This document shows positions 34,874 to 45,893 of a stretch of DNA of 64,000 nucleotides, in pieces. Each line of letters opens with the position of its first letter. Positions within the stretch are counted from its first letter, which is position 1. The notes under the pieces were generated by a model, which did no database searches, was not told where the DNA came from, and worked only from the letters and a program-made list of their open reading frames with translations. Source of the stretch: Kitagawia praeruptora (Eukaryota; Streptophyta; Magnoliopsida; Apiales; Apiaceae); NCBI GenBank assembly GCA_037693485.1, contig CM075352.1, positions 67,334,001 through 67,398,000 on the forward strand. Direction: 5' to 3'. A program made the position numbers and the translations under genes.

Positions 34874-37800
34874 TTAGGACGAACCACCAAAGCAAATCTC
34901 AAGACCATTTCCTCCAATTGCCGCAGTTAAACATTGGAATCCACATGACTCTAGCTCAGCTTTTACTTTATCAATTATTGTCTTTGATAATACTGGAGCA
35001 AATAGTTAAGTAAACAGATGATAGAATAATAAAAATCTAATATGAATTTGACAATAAAAAATTATGTGCTAAACATTACACGAGGCCTGGCACGACCATT
35101 ATTGAAATCCATTAACCTCGAATACACAAAAATAACTTTAAAATCTGATAACTAGATTTACTTGGTTTATGTAAAACAGTCTCTAAAGGATATTGATTTC
35201 AGGGCAAACGGTCTGGTGCAAACGTATGCACCAGATTGTTTATGGAACATACGGTTCCAGAGCCGTTAGATCGTTGATCCAACGGCTCTGATTTAAAAAA
35301 AAAATTTCATCGTACCGCAACAAGTTTCCGCGGTACGGGGCAATTACCAAAATGCCCCCTGTTTTCACATAAAAAATCTACTGTTCACCGTACCGCAGAA
35401 AGTTTCTGCGGTACGTGAACAGTAGGGACATTTTGGTAATTACTCGTACCGCGGAAACTTGTTGCGGTACGATGATTTTTTTTTTTTAAATCAGAGCCGT
35501 TGGATCGTTGATCCAACGGCTCTGGAACCGTATGTTCCATAAACAGTCTGGTGCATACGTTTGCACCAGACCGGACCCCTTGATTTCAGTTATGGTATAT
35601 GAATGTAAAAGAAAGCCAGTGGGGTATAATCCTCAGATCATTTATGTGTTCTGCTCTTCTATTCTCCAAAACAACCTCAACTCCCAATACAAGTACTAAA
35701 CCCGTAACTTGTCAAATTCTTTCAATAAAAGTTCAGCAATATAGTCTATTATGGGTCCAACTCTTGCAGGATAACAGATTATTACATGTTCTATATTGAG
35801 AAGTCAAGTAAATATATATTTTTCTTTAATAGGAGCCTAAATCTGGACATGTACATACGTAGAAAATACAGTAATAGCTAAGCAGCTGAATATGAACAAA
35901 AGGTATTGATCCAGTCTGGCAGCTTGATTCAAACTCACAAGATTAAGAAAACCACCAAATTGTTCTCTCGTGCTTCTATGCAAATTTAACACTACTAACT
36001 AATGAAAACTAGATAAGTATTCGGTCTACTCGATCTTTATCTCAAAAATCATCGACCTACAAGTAGTCTGTGTTAAAAGGGAGACCTAGATGACAGGCTA
36101 AAACTTGTTAAACCATCAATAACTTGGTAATAGTATGTGAGATTAAAACTATAAGCATGAAAGTGGGTTGGATTAAACTATAATATTGCAGATATAAAAG
36201 CATTTTTAACTATAAAGTGCAGGAATAGCTTTCATCAGAATGACAATGGATACTTGTGGGCAGCAGTGTCAGAACGCAGCCTCCACCACCAGCTCCTGTC
36301 AATTTTGTTGAAAGCTTGTATTTCAACGTTGTTCGAATAACAGTTTCTATAGAAGCATGGCTGACACCCATACACTGGAGCAACCCTTGATTCATCTCCA
36401 TCAATTCTTCTAATAGCACTTCTTTCTCAGTTATCGCAAGTTCATCGTCGGAAGGGGATTCAATTATAGTAGCCAATTTGTTGCTAATGGAATCCACTGC
36501 AGTAAACACAGCAGTCATAGTGTCTGGATGCCTGATTTTTCTCTCAGAAACACTAGCAACTAATGCTTTTGTATTCCTCCCTACTTTTGTGTTAGTTATA
36601 AGCATTTTAAGAAGCATGCTTGACTTGATGCGTGTTAAAGCACCTGATCTGAACTTGATCATGTTTCCTGTTACACAAACATCAATGATTATGTTCATTA
36701 AATGGAAAAAGAAAGCAATGTGTTTGCTATGACTTGTGTTCTTGAGAGCATAGATGGGTTCCATTGTATTCACTGAAAAGTTATTCTTTCAGAACTTTTT
36801 TAGGCAGTGAATTTAAAGAAAGTGCGATGGTAATCTCATTAACCAGAAAGTATGATGTTTATCTTGACAAGAGCATATAAGGAGTTATGAAGTTGGAAGT
36901 ACTTGGGAACTTTTCAATTTGCACATAGATCTCTTGAAAATGTATTTGCTTCATTTTAATCCATATTAGAAACATATGGTCATAATCACTATGAGTCAGT
37001 TTCAAATGATCTGTGATGATTAAAATTTTATCTAGTGCCAAACGACCCTGCATGATTATATAAATAATTCATCACAATGTATTCATCTTGTAGAGTTATG
37101 CTTATTCTTAAAAAATTGTCTAAATTTATTTATTAGAAATTATTTCTTAAATGAAGTCCAAGCCAGCAAGCGTAAAAACTTTAACTATTAATGAAGTTAC
37201 TGTTTGCATCACCAACAGCTCATATGTTTGACAAGCATTTACAGATGTTAACATATTAAGATTATCTTAACATAAATATCTTATATGAAACTGGTGGTTT
37301 GAATATCACATACCAAACGTGCTAACGGTGTTGTCTATCCCTGATGGCTTCCCATGGATTAGCCTTTCCCCTTCAAATGCCCATTTATTCACCAACTCCA
37401 GCTCGCTATCCTCAAACATAAACCAACCTTTCTTGTTGAGATCCAGATTTACGCAACCTGACAGTGCAATAAAGACACCAGACAAGGAAACACAGAATGA
37501 TGCAGATGAACCCAGACCTGATCCAAGAGGAAGCTCAGAAGTTATAGTGACCTTTGCTGGCTTAAATCTGGGATATAAAAATGAACTACATTAAATAATT
37601 GGAGATTAACATGCAAAAGGATATAATTGATGTTAATATCGGATTTACCCTATTATACAGGTGTACAGCCAAAGAAAAGCTGTAACTCCAGAAGCAAGAC
37701 CAATTTTTGCCTCTGGAATGTTATGCTCTTTAACTAGAGCTGCAATTATCCTGAAACCCTCAGGTGAGCAAGCTGTGGGTGACAAAGGAATGCAGCCACT

Positions 37801-40800
37801 GCCTACAGGAAATGCTTCCTGTAATTTCCTAACTGACCACGAGAATTCTAGATCCAAGTCTTTGAGTTGAAGTTTTAGTGTATCGTCATTGTCTGCCAGA
37901 GAAGAAACTAATGATTTAGAGTAAACCAAGGGCAAGAGCTCTTTTTCTTCAATAAAGAGTTGAGACACATGCAACTGAAAGAGAAATAAAAGAAAAGGAA
38001 GAAGACAATTGATAAATAAATAGCATGAATCAAAACTTAGTTGACCTATTAGAACTCTAGTCCTTGTACTCGTACGGTCTAATATACTTTAAAAGTATAT
38101 AAAGTCTCGTTATTTGTAGACTTGTGGTGGCAGATCAGAACAACGGGAGTATAGACAATAAGAAACCTTTAATTTCACAAGTTAACATTGTCCTATGATG
38201 TGAAAGAAAATATCACAAAGATTAAATTTATTGAAATAAAAGAAAAGGAAGAAGACAATTGATAAATAAATAGCATGAATCAAAACTTAGTTGACCTATT
38301 AGAACTCTAGTCCTTGTACTCGTACGGTCTAATATACTTTAAAAGTATATACAGCCTCGTTATTTGTAGACTTGTGGTGGCAGATCAGAACAACGGGAGT
38401 ATAGACAATAAGAAACCTTTAATTTTACAAGTTAACATTGTCCTATGATGTGAAAGAAAATATCACAAAGATTAAATTTATTGGCAAGGCATACAGCATT
38501 ACTACTGAGGAAAATTTCTATGATATTCTACTTATCAAAAATTAACAAAAAACATAACAGATACATTATAATAAATATACACAAATTCAAATTTAAATAA
38601 CATCTAACAGATTAAATACTCTTACAGTCCAATTTCAACCACCAAAGACTTACCAGGAATAACTTATTAACCTTTTGTAAAATTTACTCTAGTGTTAGTA
38701 TAGAAGACAGGAAAAGACTAAATACATACCAATAATATTAAAATGACACTGTAGCATCGCGAGAATCTTTCGATATCAATATAACAATTTGCTGCTCAAT
38801 TAATTCACATATAACTATAATGTCTAATTGTCTATACTACCCAAACATAGATCATGGTTACATTCCTTTCTTGAAAGTTTAATGATAAGCAGAGTCCCGG
38901 TTACATTCCTTACTTGTGGTGGCTACTACCATCAATGCTACGCAACATGAGATCATGGTTACATTCCTTTCTTGAAAGTTTAATGATAAGCAAAATCCTG
39001 GTTGGACTAGTGGAAATAATATAAAATGGTTCAAAATTCAAAACTCTGCAAAGAGAGACAAGGGTTTCCGCTATCACAACAATATGTGTAGGCGTAGGCC
39101 TAAAAGAATTTCAAAAACACATATCTATTATCAACTAGAATGATGAAGATAAGCACATGTAGCAGTTCTACCTACAGAAGTAAGGTAACAGACCCTCGTC
39201 AGGTAACAACAAAGAAGGTAACTCAAATTCTTTCTGTTAATGATCCTAATGGTTTTAAATAGCGTAATCAGGGATTTCCTCTTTTAACTTTAAAATCCCC
39301 TTTATTTCATTTTATGTCTACAAGTCCATGACCTGAATTTTTCATTTATTTTGTTTTTGCATGCCAGGTTTCTAGAAGCTGCTACTGCCTACAAGAAAAA
39401 GAAACAAATTCAATGATACGTTTCTGAACTATTACAGAATAACTGCATTCTAGTACGCCTAGTATTTACTAAAACTGATTCACAGCTGAAATGCATTATC
39501 AAGGCAGATATATCATTACGTATCACACTTAATTCATCACATACTACCATCAAAGATAGATCAACCTAGTTCCGGTAGCTGTACTATCCGAAGTTTAGAT
39601 GTACAAATGTCAAAAAGGGGCAACCAAACCTGAGCTTCGATGATAAGGCCCCAGCTAAAGATGTGGCAGATGATGTGGAAGTGTCAGTGAGGAGGTCCAA
39701 GCATGTGCCTAAACCAAATCCTAAATATTGTAGTAGTTGAGTTAGTGCAGCATGTAAGTTACTTTGTAAACTGTTAATGAGAGTAATGCGCTAAATAATA
39801 GGAAATGGGTAGGTCGTGCAGTTGTAGAAGTCATGTTAAGTAGAGTCCAAGTAGTAGTAGGAGTATTCAGAACATTGAATTATATGAAAACAGGTTCACT
39901 TGTCCTTAACAAGTTTCTATACCAATTCTCTTAATAGTTAACTCTGATTGGGACCTATTATTTGGTATCAGAGCTAAAACATGGCTACAAACAAAGATCG
40001 TATCGAAAAGCTTGAAGCCAGCGTGGGAGATCTCTCTACCAATCTGGAGAGAATGACGGCAGAGTTTGTCACCAAGTTCCAACAATTGGAAACAGCAATT
40101 AGCCGTATGACTGATGTTAAAAAGATGCAAAATGATACTCTGGTGCATTTAAATGGAAGTAACAAAGAGAGTTACCAGGGAGACGATCCACATGACAAGG
40201 TAGACGCCGGTAAAACTAAAACAAGCGCCTTCCAATCTAAACTCGCAAGGTTGGATTTTCCAAAATTCGGTGGAGATGACCCTACTGAATGGGTGGCAAA
40301 AGTTGAACAATTTTTTGACTACCAAGGCACTACTGAAGTACAGAAGGTGCCATTGGCTTCCTTCCACCTAACCGGGGAGGCTAATCAATGGTGGCAATGG
40401 CTCCAAAGGACCTATAAGGAGGAGAATACTTTAGTGACATGGGATATATTTCTTGAGGAGTTGTGGGTGCGTTTTGGTCCACCTGATTGCGAAGGCTTTG
40501 ATGAAGCACTTTCGCACGTGAAACAAGTTGGGACTTTACGAGACTATCAACGAGAATTTGAGAGACTGGGTAATAAGGTTAAAGGTTGGACTCAAAAAGC
40601 TTTGGTGGGAACCTTTATGGGGGGATTAAAGCCAGAAATTGCTAATGAAATTCGATTGTTCAAACCAAAGACGTTAAGGGAAGTGATCAGTCTTGCACGG
40701 ATGAAAGATGAGCAGATTAATCAATTCAAAAAGATGAGCAGAACCTCTAAACAGGCCACAGAATTTCAGAAAGAAAAGCTCAAGCAACACCAGCCAATTA

Positions 40801-43272
40801 AGCATCTCATATGGGAGGAACTTCAGCGTAGAAAAGCTACTGGTCAATGTTTCCATTGCGAGGAGAAATTTCTGCCCCGTCACAATTGTGCAGGACGGAA
40901 GTCGCAATTGTTATTGCTGGAGGATGAGGACACAAACCAGGAAGACAACCCACAAATATCGCTTCATGCACTTCATGGGTGCTCAAACGCTCGCACTATG
41001 CGTGTCATAGCTCGAGTGGGGAACCAGGAGATGGTGGCTCTTATTGATTCCGGATCAACACACAATTTCATAAATACTAAGGTGGCTAGAAAATCCAAAT
41101 TGGTGGTCGAATCTCTAAATGCTTTCCAGGTTAATGTTGCTAACGGTACACCTTTGTTGTGTCAAGGAAAGATTAATGGAGTTGGTGTCAACTTGCAAGG
41201 TACGAACTTTATAATTACTGTTTATACTTTGCCGTTATTCGGATTGGACCTGGTTTTAGGAGTTCAATGGCTTGAAAGACTGGGAACTGTAATGTGTGAA
41301 TGGAAAAAGCTTTCGATGGAATTCGCATGGAAAGGACAAAAGTGTTGTTTGCATGGCATCGACAGCACACCTATTCATTCCATCACTAATCGAGAAGTTG
41401 AAAAAGAGAGAAAGAGTGGCGGGTCCTTGTTTGCACTTCAGATACATGATCAGAATACACTGGCAATCAATTCATTAACAGGTGACATGAAAGAATTAGT
41501 CGATTCATTTGGTGATATATTCAATGAGCCTCGCCAATTACCGCCTCAAAGAGCTATTGAACACAAAATTACCTTAAAGATGGGACGAGTGGACGACTCC
41601 GGTGAATGTCAGGCCATATAGGTATGCTCATTTTCAGAAAAATGAAATTGAAAAACAAGTAAATGAGATGCTTCAAGCAGGTTTGATCAGGCCAAGCACC
41701 AGTCCATTTTCTTCTCCGGTGCTACTAGTAAAGAAGAAAGATGGATCGTGGAGATTTTGCACGGATTATCGCGCACTAAATGAGGTCACAGTGAAGGACA
41801 GATTTCCCATACCAACTGTTGAAGATATGTTGGATGAGCTACACGGGGCAGAGTACTTTACGAAGTTGGATTTGCGTGCTGGTTACCATCAAGTACGTGT
41901 GCATCCGGACGATGTTGAAAAAACAGCATTCCAAACACATAATGGCCATTATGAATACATGTTCATGGCTTTCGGGTTGTGTAACGGGCCTTCCACTTTC
42001 CAAGCACTTATGAACGACATATTTCGTCCATATTTACGCAGGTTTATCCTTGTATTTTTTGATGATATTTTGATATATAGTCCTTCTTGGTGTGAACATG
42101 TACGTATGGTACTTACTATCTTACATCAGAATCAATTGTATGTGAAGCTCAGTAAATGTGCATTTGGACAACAACAAATTGAGTATCTTGGTTATATAGT
42201 GACTTCCCAGGGTGTACGCGTTGATCAAACAAAAATTAAGGCAATGACAACATGGCCAAAACCAGCTAATCCTAGCGAGCTTCGTGGATTTTTGGGTCTT
42301 ACTGGATACTACCGGAAGTTCGTAAAAAATTATGGTGTCATTGCTAGACCTCCCACTAACCTTCTCAAGAAAGGAAAATACAATTGGACTGAAGAAGCAG
42401 AGATTGCCTTTTTGGAATTAAAGAAGGCAATGACCTCAACACCAACTTTGGCAATGCCTAACTTTGAAGTTCCTTTTGTAATCGAAACAGATGCTTCTGG
42501 GCATGGCATAGGAGCTGTTCTACAACAGAATGACAAGCCGATTGCTTTTATGAGTCGAGCCATTGGGGTGTCTAAATAATAGGTCCCAATCAGAGTTAAC
42601 TATTAAGAGAATTGGATAGAAACTTGTTAAGGACAAGTGAACCTGTTTTCATAAATTCAATGTTCTGAATACTCCTACTACTTGGACTCTACTTAACATG
42701 ACTTCTACAACTGCACGACCTACCCACTTCCTATTATTTAGCGCATTACTCTCATTAACAGTGGAGTAACAAAGTAACTTACATGCTGCACCAACTCAAC
42801 TACTACAAATATTTAGGATTTGGTTTAGGCACACGCTTGGACCTCCTCACTGACACTTCCACATCATCTGCCACATCTTTAGCTGGGGCCTTATCATTCG
42901 ACCTATCACTACAACCCGAAAATGTATTTTCAAAGCACACAAACCAAAAGGGTCTAAATCAAACACCTTCAAAAATCAAGAAGTCAACAACACAAGATAA
43001 ATACCCAAAATCACGAAAAGGGTTTTTTCCCCACATCATTCCAAACAAACCCAATTCAAACCAACCCCTAAAATTACACAAAACCAATAAACTCAACTGA
43101 AAATGAGTGGAAAAAAGAATAAAGTTAGGATTTTTATACCAGAAAGAGGTGGAAAGTTAAGAGATGCATAAGTGTAGAGATCAATGGAAGCAGCAACGGC
43201 GGTTGATCCGTGAACGACGGCGTGTTCTCCGGCGAGTATGATTTTTCCGGGAGCTCTTGCCCTGACCTCCAT
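34874..43272 (-). CDS. MVK: Mevalonate kinase, 5 exons
   Basis: The exons are 43140-43272, 37649-37892, 37314-37567, 36254-36667 and 34874-34992. All have GT-AG ends and compatible phases, giving 388 codons with the stop (387 residues, the normal plant length). It is a GHMP kinase that phosphorylates mevalonate with ATP in the cytosolic or peroxisomal isoprenoid pathway. Motifs: APGKIILAGEHAVVHG near the start, PLGSGLGSSAS at 139-149 (ATP loop), KWAFEGERLIHGKPSGIDN, and KLTGAGGGGCVLTLL from residue 332. Exon 2 uses the acceptor CTCTGGCAG; the open frame upstream of it (to 37974) is intron. Intron 1 (5.2 kb) carries a gypsy derivative and a tandem duplication, and intron 4 a MITE, yet no coding base is damaged. 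Confidence 0.95.
35203..35579. mobile_element. Mutator-like MITE with hairpin repeats, in MVK intron 4
   Basis: It is flanked by the 10-bp duplication TTGATTTCAG (35193-35202, 35580-35589). Both ends carry the same inverted block GGTCTGGTGCAAACGTATGC, followed by a long second arm with GCCGTTGGATCGTTGATCCA. The centre holds three related hairpins with GTACCGC/GCGGTAC stems (around 35313-35337, 35389-35416 and 35446-35472) and ACTGTTCAC/GTGAACAGT. Almost the whole element folds on itself. Confidence 0.88.
37983..38482. repeat. 250-bp tandem duplication in MVK intron 1
   Basis: Two adjacent copies (about 37983-38232 and 38233-38482) begin GAAATAAAAGAAAAGGAAGA and differ at only a handful of bases. 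The first copy starts within about 10 bases of the upstream open frame next to exon 2. A smaller duplication (GATCATGGTTACATTCCTTT) recurs 99 bp apart at about 38851 and 38950. Confidence 0.9.
39641..42897 (+). mobile_element. Ty3/gypsy derivative with inverted arms in MVK intron 1
   Basis: The left arm 39641-39965 and right arm 42574-42897 are reverse complements, not direct repeats. Reading the left arm: the tail of a gypsy polyprotein (VSVRRSKHVPKPNPKYCSS), then noncoding LTR-like DNA up to the primer site TGGTATCAGAGC at 39963-39974. Then follow gag, protease, RT and the start of RNase H, which breaks off after FMSRAIGVSK at 42579. There the inverted arm begins, exactly at the LTR/primer-site edge. 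Integrase is missing between these pieces. Confidence 0.85.
39981..42579 (+). pseudogene. gypsy gag-protease-RT, frameshifted and truncated
   Basis: ATG 39981 lies seven bases past the primer site. Gag has FPKFGGDDPTEWVAKVEQFF and QWWQWLQRTY. The knuckle-like CFHCEEKFLPRHNC lies near 40849. The protease has ALIDSGSTHNFI (about 41040). The first frame ends at 41621 after a small indel near 41593, and RT continues in the next frame from 41602: VRPYRYAHFQKNEIEKQV, VKKKDGSWRFCTDYRALN, the catalytic FFDDILIYS (usually YFDDILVYS), then the start of RNase H with FVIETDASGHGIGAVL. RNase H is cut short and integrase is absent. Intron splicing should remove it from MVK mRNA. Confidence 0.88.
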
Positions 43273-43621
43273 GAATTTCTTTAAATTGGATTAAATTTTA
43301 GTGTGTGCAATGCAATGTGATGTGTGTATTAATGGGTTGGGAAGATAAATGAAGAGAAGGTAAGCATCCAGAGGATATACATACAATATGATATATTTAC
43401 GAATTACGATACAGGATATATAATAAGCATGATGTAAACGTTGGAGACATATTGGAGATTCCTCCTTTTGGTTGCTCTTCTTATTTTAATGCTTTACAAC
43501 CAGTGTCCTCGCTATAAGAATAAAATTTATTTTGTTTATTAAAATTCAATGAAATTATGCCTAAAAACTTAAAATTTGACATGATAAAATTTTAAATAAA
43601 ATATTTGTGTCAAAATATATA
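43273..43621. promoter_or_regulatory. Upstream region of MVK
   Basis: About 350 bases between the MVK start codon and the next element. On the minus strand it is CT- and AT-rich. I see no clear TATA box and no other gene. The promoter must lie here or extend into the adjoining element at 43622. Confidence 0.35.
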
Positions 43622-44474
43622 GGGTGAAAAATCAAAATACCCACATTTTAATATCTCCTGCCCAAAATACCCACATGCGGAACTGTCCGTCCTTTTTACT
43701 CACGGACCGCGCATGTCTCACATGCGTGGAGTGTATACGCAAATCAGCAATGCGTACAGATGGTATACGCAAGTGACCACTGCGTGGTCTTTGTAATTTC
43801 CCATTCTGCAAACGTCAACAGTAACCTTGAACACGCATGTTGAACATGCGTGACTCAATATACGCATGTCCAACATGCGTATATCAAGTGACTGTTCATC
43901 GTCTTCGTCGACGTGCCGGAGCAAATTTTTTACCAAAATTTTGCCGGATCCGTTCACTCCTTACACAGATCGAACACTCACGTTCTACATACCAAAACAA
44001 TCCTCTTCTCACCCTCTACATGCCTGTACCAATCAATTTGTGTTTGTTTCACCGGATTTGAAAGTCCCAAAACCAACTATTTTTTCCGATCTAATTACCC
44101 GGCATGGCTATACACGCCCCTGCGGGGCCAAAACTCGATAAATGAACCGGGGAAATTGATCATCCAGGTCTGGGAATCATTTTAATAGCCTCAAAAAGAC
44201 TGGAGGTAGCCTGGGCTGGGAGAACGACGATAGGCGATTTCGAGGACGATTTCGAGCTCGCCTGAGCGTCGGTTGTGGTTGTGGAATAATGACGTGGCAT
44301 GACGTCATCACGCATTCTGAGAATGCGTGACCTGCAATACGCAAGTACAACATGCGTATATCAATGTACGCATTCTAAGGATGCGTATACCGTGGTTAAA
44401 AAGGGCGGACTGTCCCGCATAATGGTATTTTGGTGAGAGAGAGTAGGAAATTGTGGTAGTTTGGGCATTTTCTC
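43622..44474. mobile_element. Mutator-like element with repeated CATGCG hairpins
   Basis: It is flanked by the 9-bp duplication AAATATATA (43613-43621, 44475-44483). The right tip, read inward, is GAGAAAATGCCCAAACTACC, and sub-terminal arms pair (ACATGCGGAACTGTCCG against ATGCGGGACAGTCCG). It contains six or so small palindromes on one theme, ACGCATG...CATGCGT (for example ACGCATGTTGAACATGCGT at 43832-43850). A GCCCC-TGC-GGGGC micro-hairpin lies at 44116-44128. The middle (43900-44280) looks genic in base composition, possibly captured host DNA, but I do not recognise it. Confidence 0.75.
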
Positions 44475-44483
44475 AAATATATA

Positions 44484-45078
44484 TATATATATATAATATT
44501 TCAAAAAAGTAGTCGAAAATGATAATTGAAAACTGGAACTTCCAGTTTTCAGTTTTCTGTTACATATATGCAACCTTATATGCTATATAGGGAAGCAGAC
44601 GAATTTCCAACCTTTGCAAACCGTATTTTTGAAAAAAGAATTTTAAAGAAAGGTATTTTTATAAATAATTTTAAAAGTGGTAGTATTTTAAAAAAAATAA
44701 TTTGAAGGATGGGTATTTTTGAAAAAAAACCCCTTTTTTTTATTTACATTCGGTTCTTGATTTTCTTTTTACACCGATACCAGCTAGGCAGCTAATATAT
44801 GGAGTGGTACATACTTTCTCAAACCAGTACAGGCCTCAGGAATCATATGGTAAATCTGAATTATTTTCCATGAATGATTAATATTTCTGAAAATTTAATT
44901 TTTGAATTGTTTCTGACTAATATATATGAATGCCAAATGAACTACTTACAACTCTGAATAATACTCTTTGAACGGATTTAAAAATAAAATGTACAAAATT
45001 CAAATTCATTATATATAATCTATTAATATTGCATAAATAATATGAGATTGTTTATAATAATTTACACAATGTGTCCCA
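44484..45078. other. Intergenic; remnant of a palindromic MITE
   Basis: 44484-44575 (TAGTCGAAAATGATAATTGA and CCAGTTTTCAGTTTTC) resembles the half-element at 57290-57380, so the element at 43622 seems to have entered a related AT-cored palindrome. The rest is AT-rich with nothing recognised. Confidence 0.4.
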
Positions 45079-45087
45079 ATAATTTTA

Positions 45088-45481
45088 GAGAAAATGACCA
45101 AAATGCCTATTTTTCACAAGTTTTTGCCCAAAATACTGATTTTGAAAAAAATGGCCCGAAATACCGACGGGATACGGAGAATCGTCCTCCGTGTTAGGGT
45201 GTTGCGGAACACCGTGTACCATATTATGCATGATACGGAGCTGCGTCCTCCGTGTTAGCATGATACGGTGGACTGTGCACCGTGTTAGATGGGTGCGCAG
45301 CACTGTCACGGAATACCGTCCACCGTATCATGCCCTGTTACGGAACACGGAGCTCCGTATCATGCCCAGTTACGGAACACGCAGCTCCGCAACACACCCC
45401 TATCACGGTACACGATGTACCGTGTCCCGTCAGTAAAAAGGGCCATCCAGTTTCCCAGGTGATTATTTTGGGCCATCACCC
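45088..45481. mobile_element. Mutator-like MITE with repeated ACGG/CCGT hairpins
   Basis: It is flanked by the 9-bp duplication ATAATTTTA (45079-45087, 45482-45490). The tip GAGAAAATGACCAAAATGCC matches the tip of the element at 43622. The body is a run of imperfect hairpins sharing ACGG...CCGT stems, such as ACGGTACACGATGTACCGT (45405-45423), ATACGGAGCTGCGTCCTCCG and ACGGTGGACTGTGCACCGT. The four minus- and plus-strand frames here are by-products of this repetition. Confidence 0.8.
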
Positions 45482-45893
45482 ATAATTTTAATATTAGATT
45501 ATAATTATCAAGAAAAAAAATGTCAAAACTACTATACAAGGAAAAGTAGCAACCCTCCTCTCTTAATCGTTGAGCTAGTTTTTAGTTTCTTAATCGGCCA
45601 GCAAGTTTGAAATTCATGCATGAATTTCCAAAATAAACAAAGCAAGCAAATTTCATATTCATAGTCTGAACTCGGAGGTTTGTAATGTACAACAATGTGA
45701 TGCATGAATTGAGGAGCAACTGTAAAACTACAGTCTAAATGCACGAATGTGTGAATTCTGTCAACTTACATTATAAGCTCAACACAAATTGACAAAAAAA
45801 ATTGAACTTTTTAATGATCATACAACGTATTGGAGGTTGGAAGAAATCCTCAAATAAGATGCGTGGGCCATAAAGAAACCAATTGTTCTCCCT

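Noticed and set aside
35203..35579. MITE hairpins as microRNA genes
   Set aside because: Foldback MITEs fold well by nature. Nothing in the sequence alone shows a defined mature miRNA or conserved target, so no ncRNA is called.
36478..36732. Plus-strand frames over MVK exons (36478-36732, 37319-37594, 37661-37870)
   Set aside because: These are antisense shadows of conserved MVK exons.
37893..37974. Longer MVK exon 2 starting at 37974
   Set aside because: The open frame continues upstream, but its acceptor gives the wrong phase with exon 1. The acceptor CTCTGGCAG at 37893 restores the conserved DNDDTLKLQLKD start and the 387-residue length.
39963..39974. TGGTATCAGAGC sites as parts of tRNA genes
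   Set aside because: They are retrotransposon primer sites next to LTRs. No cloverleaf can be folded around them.
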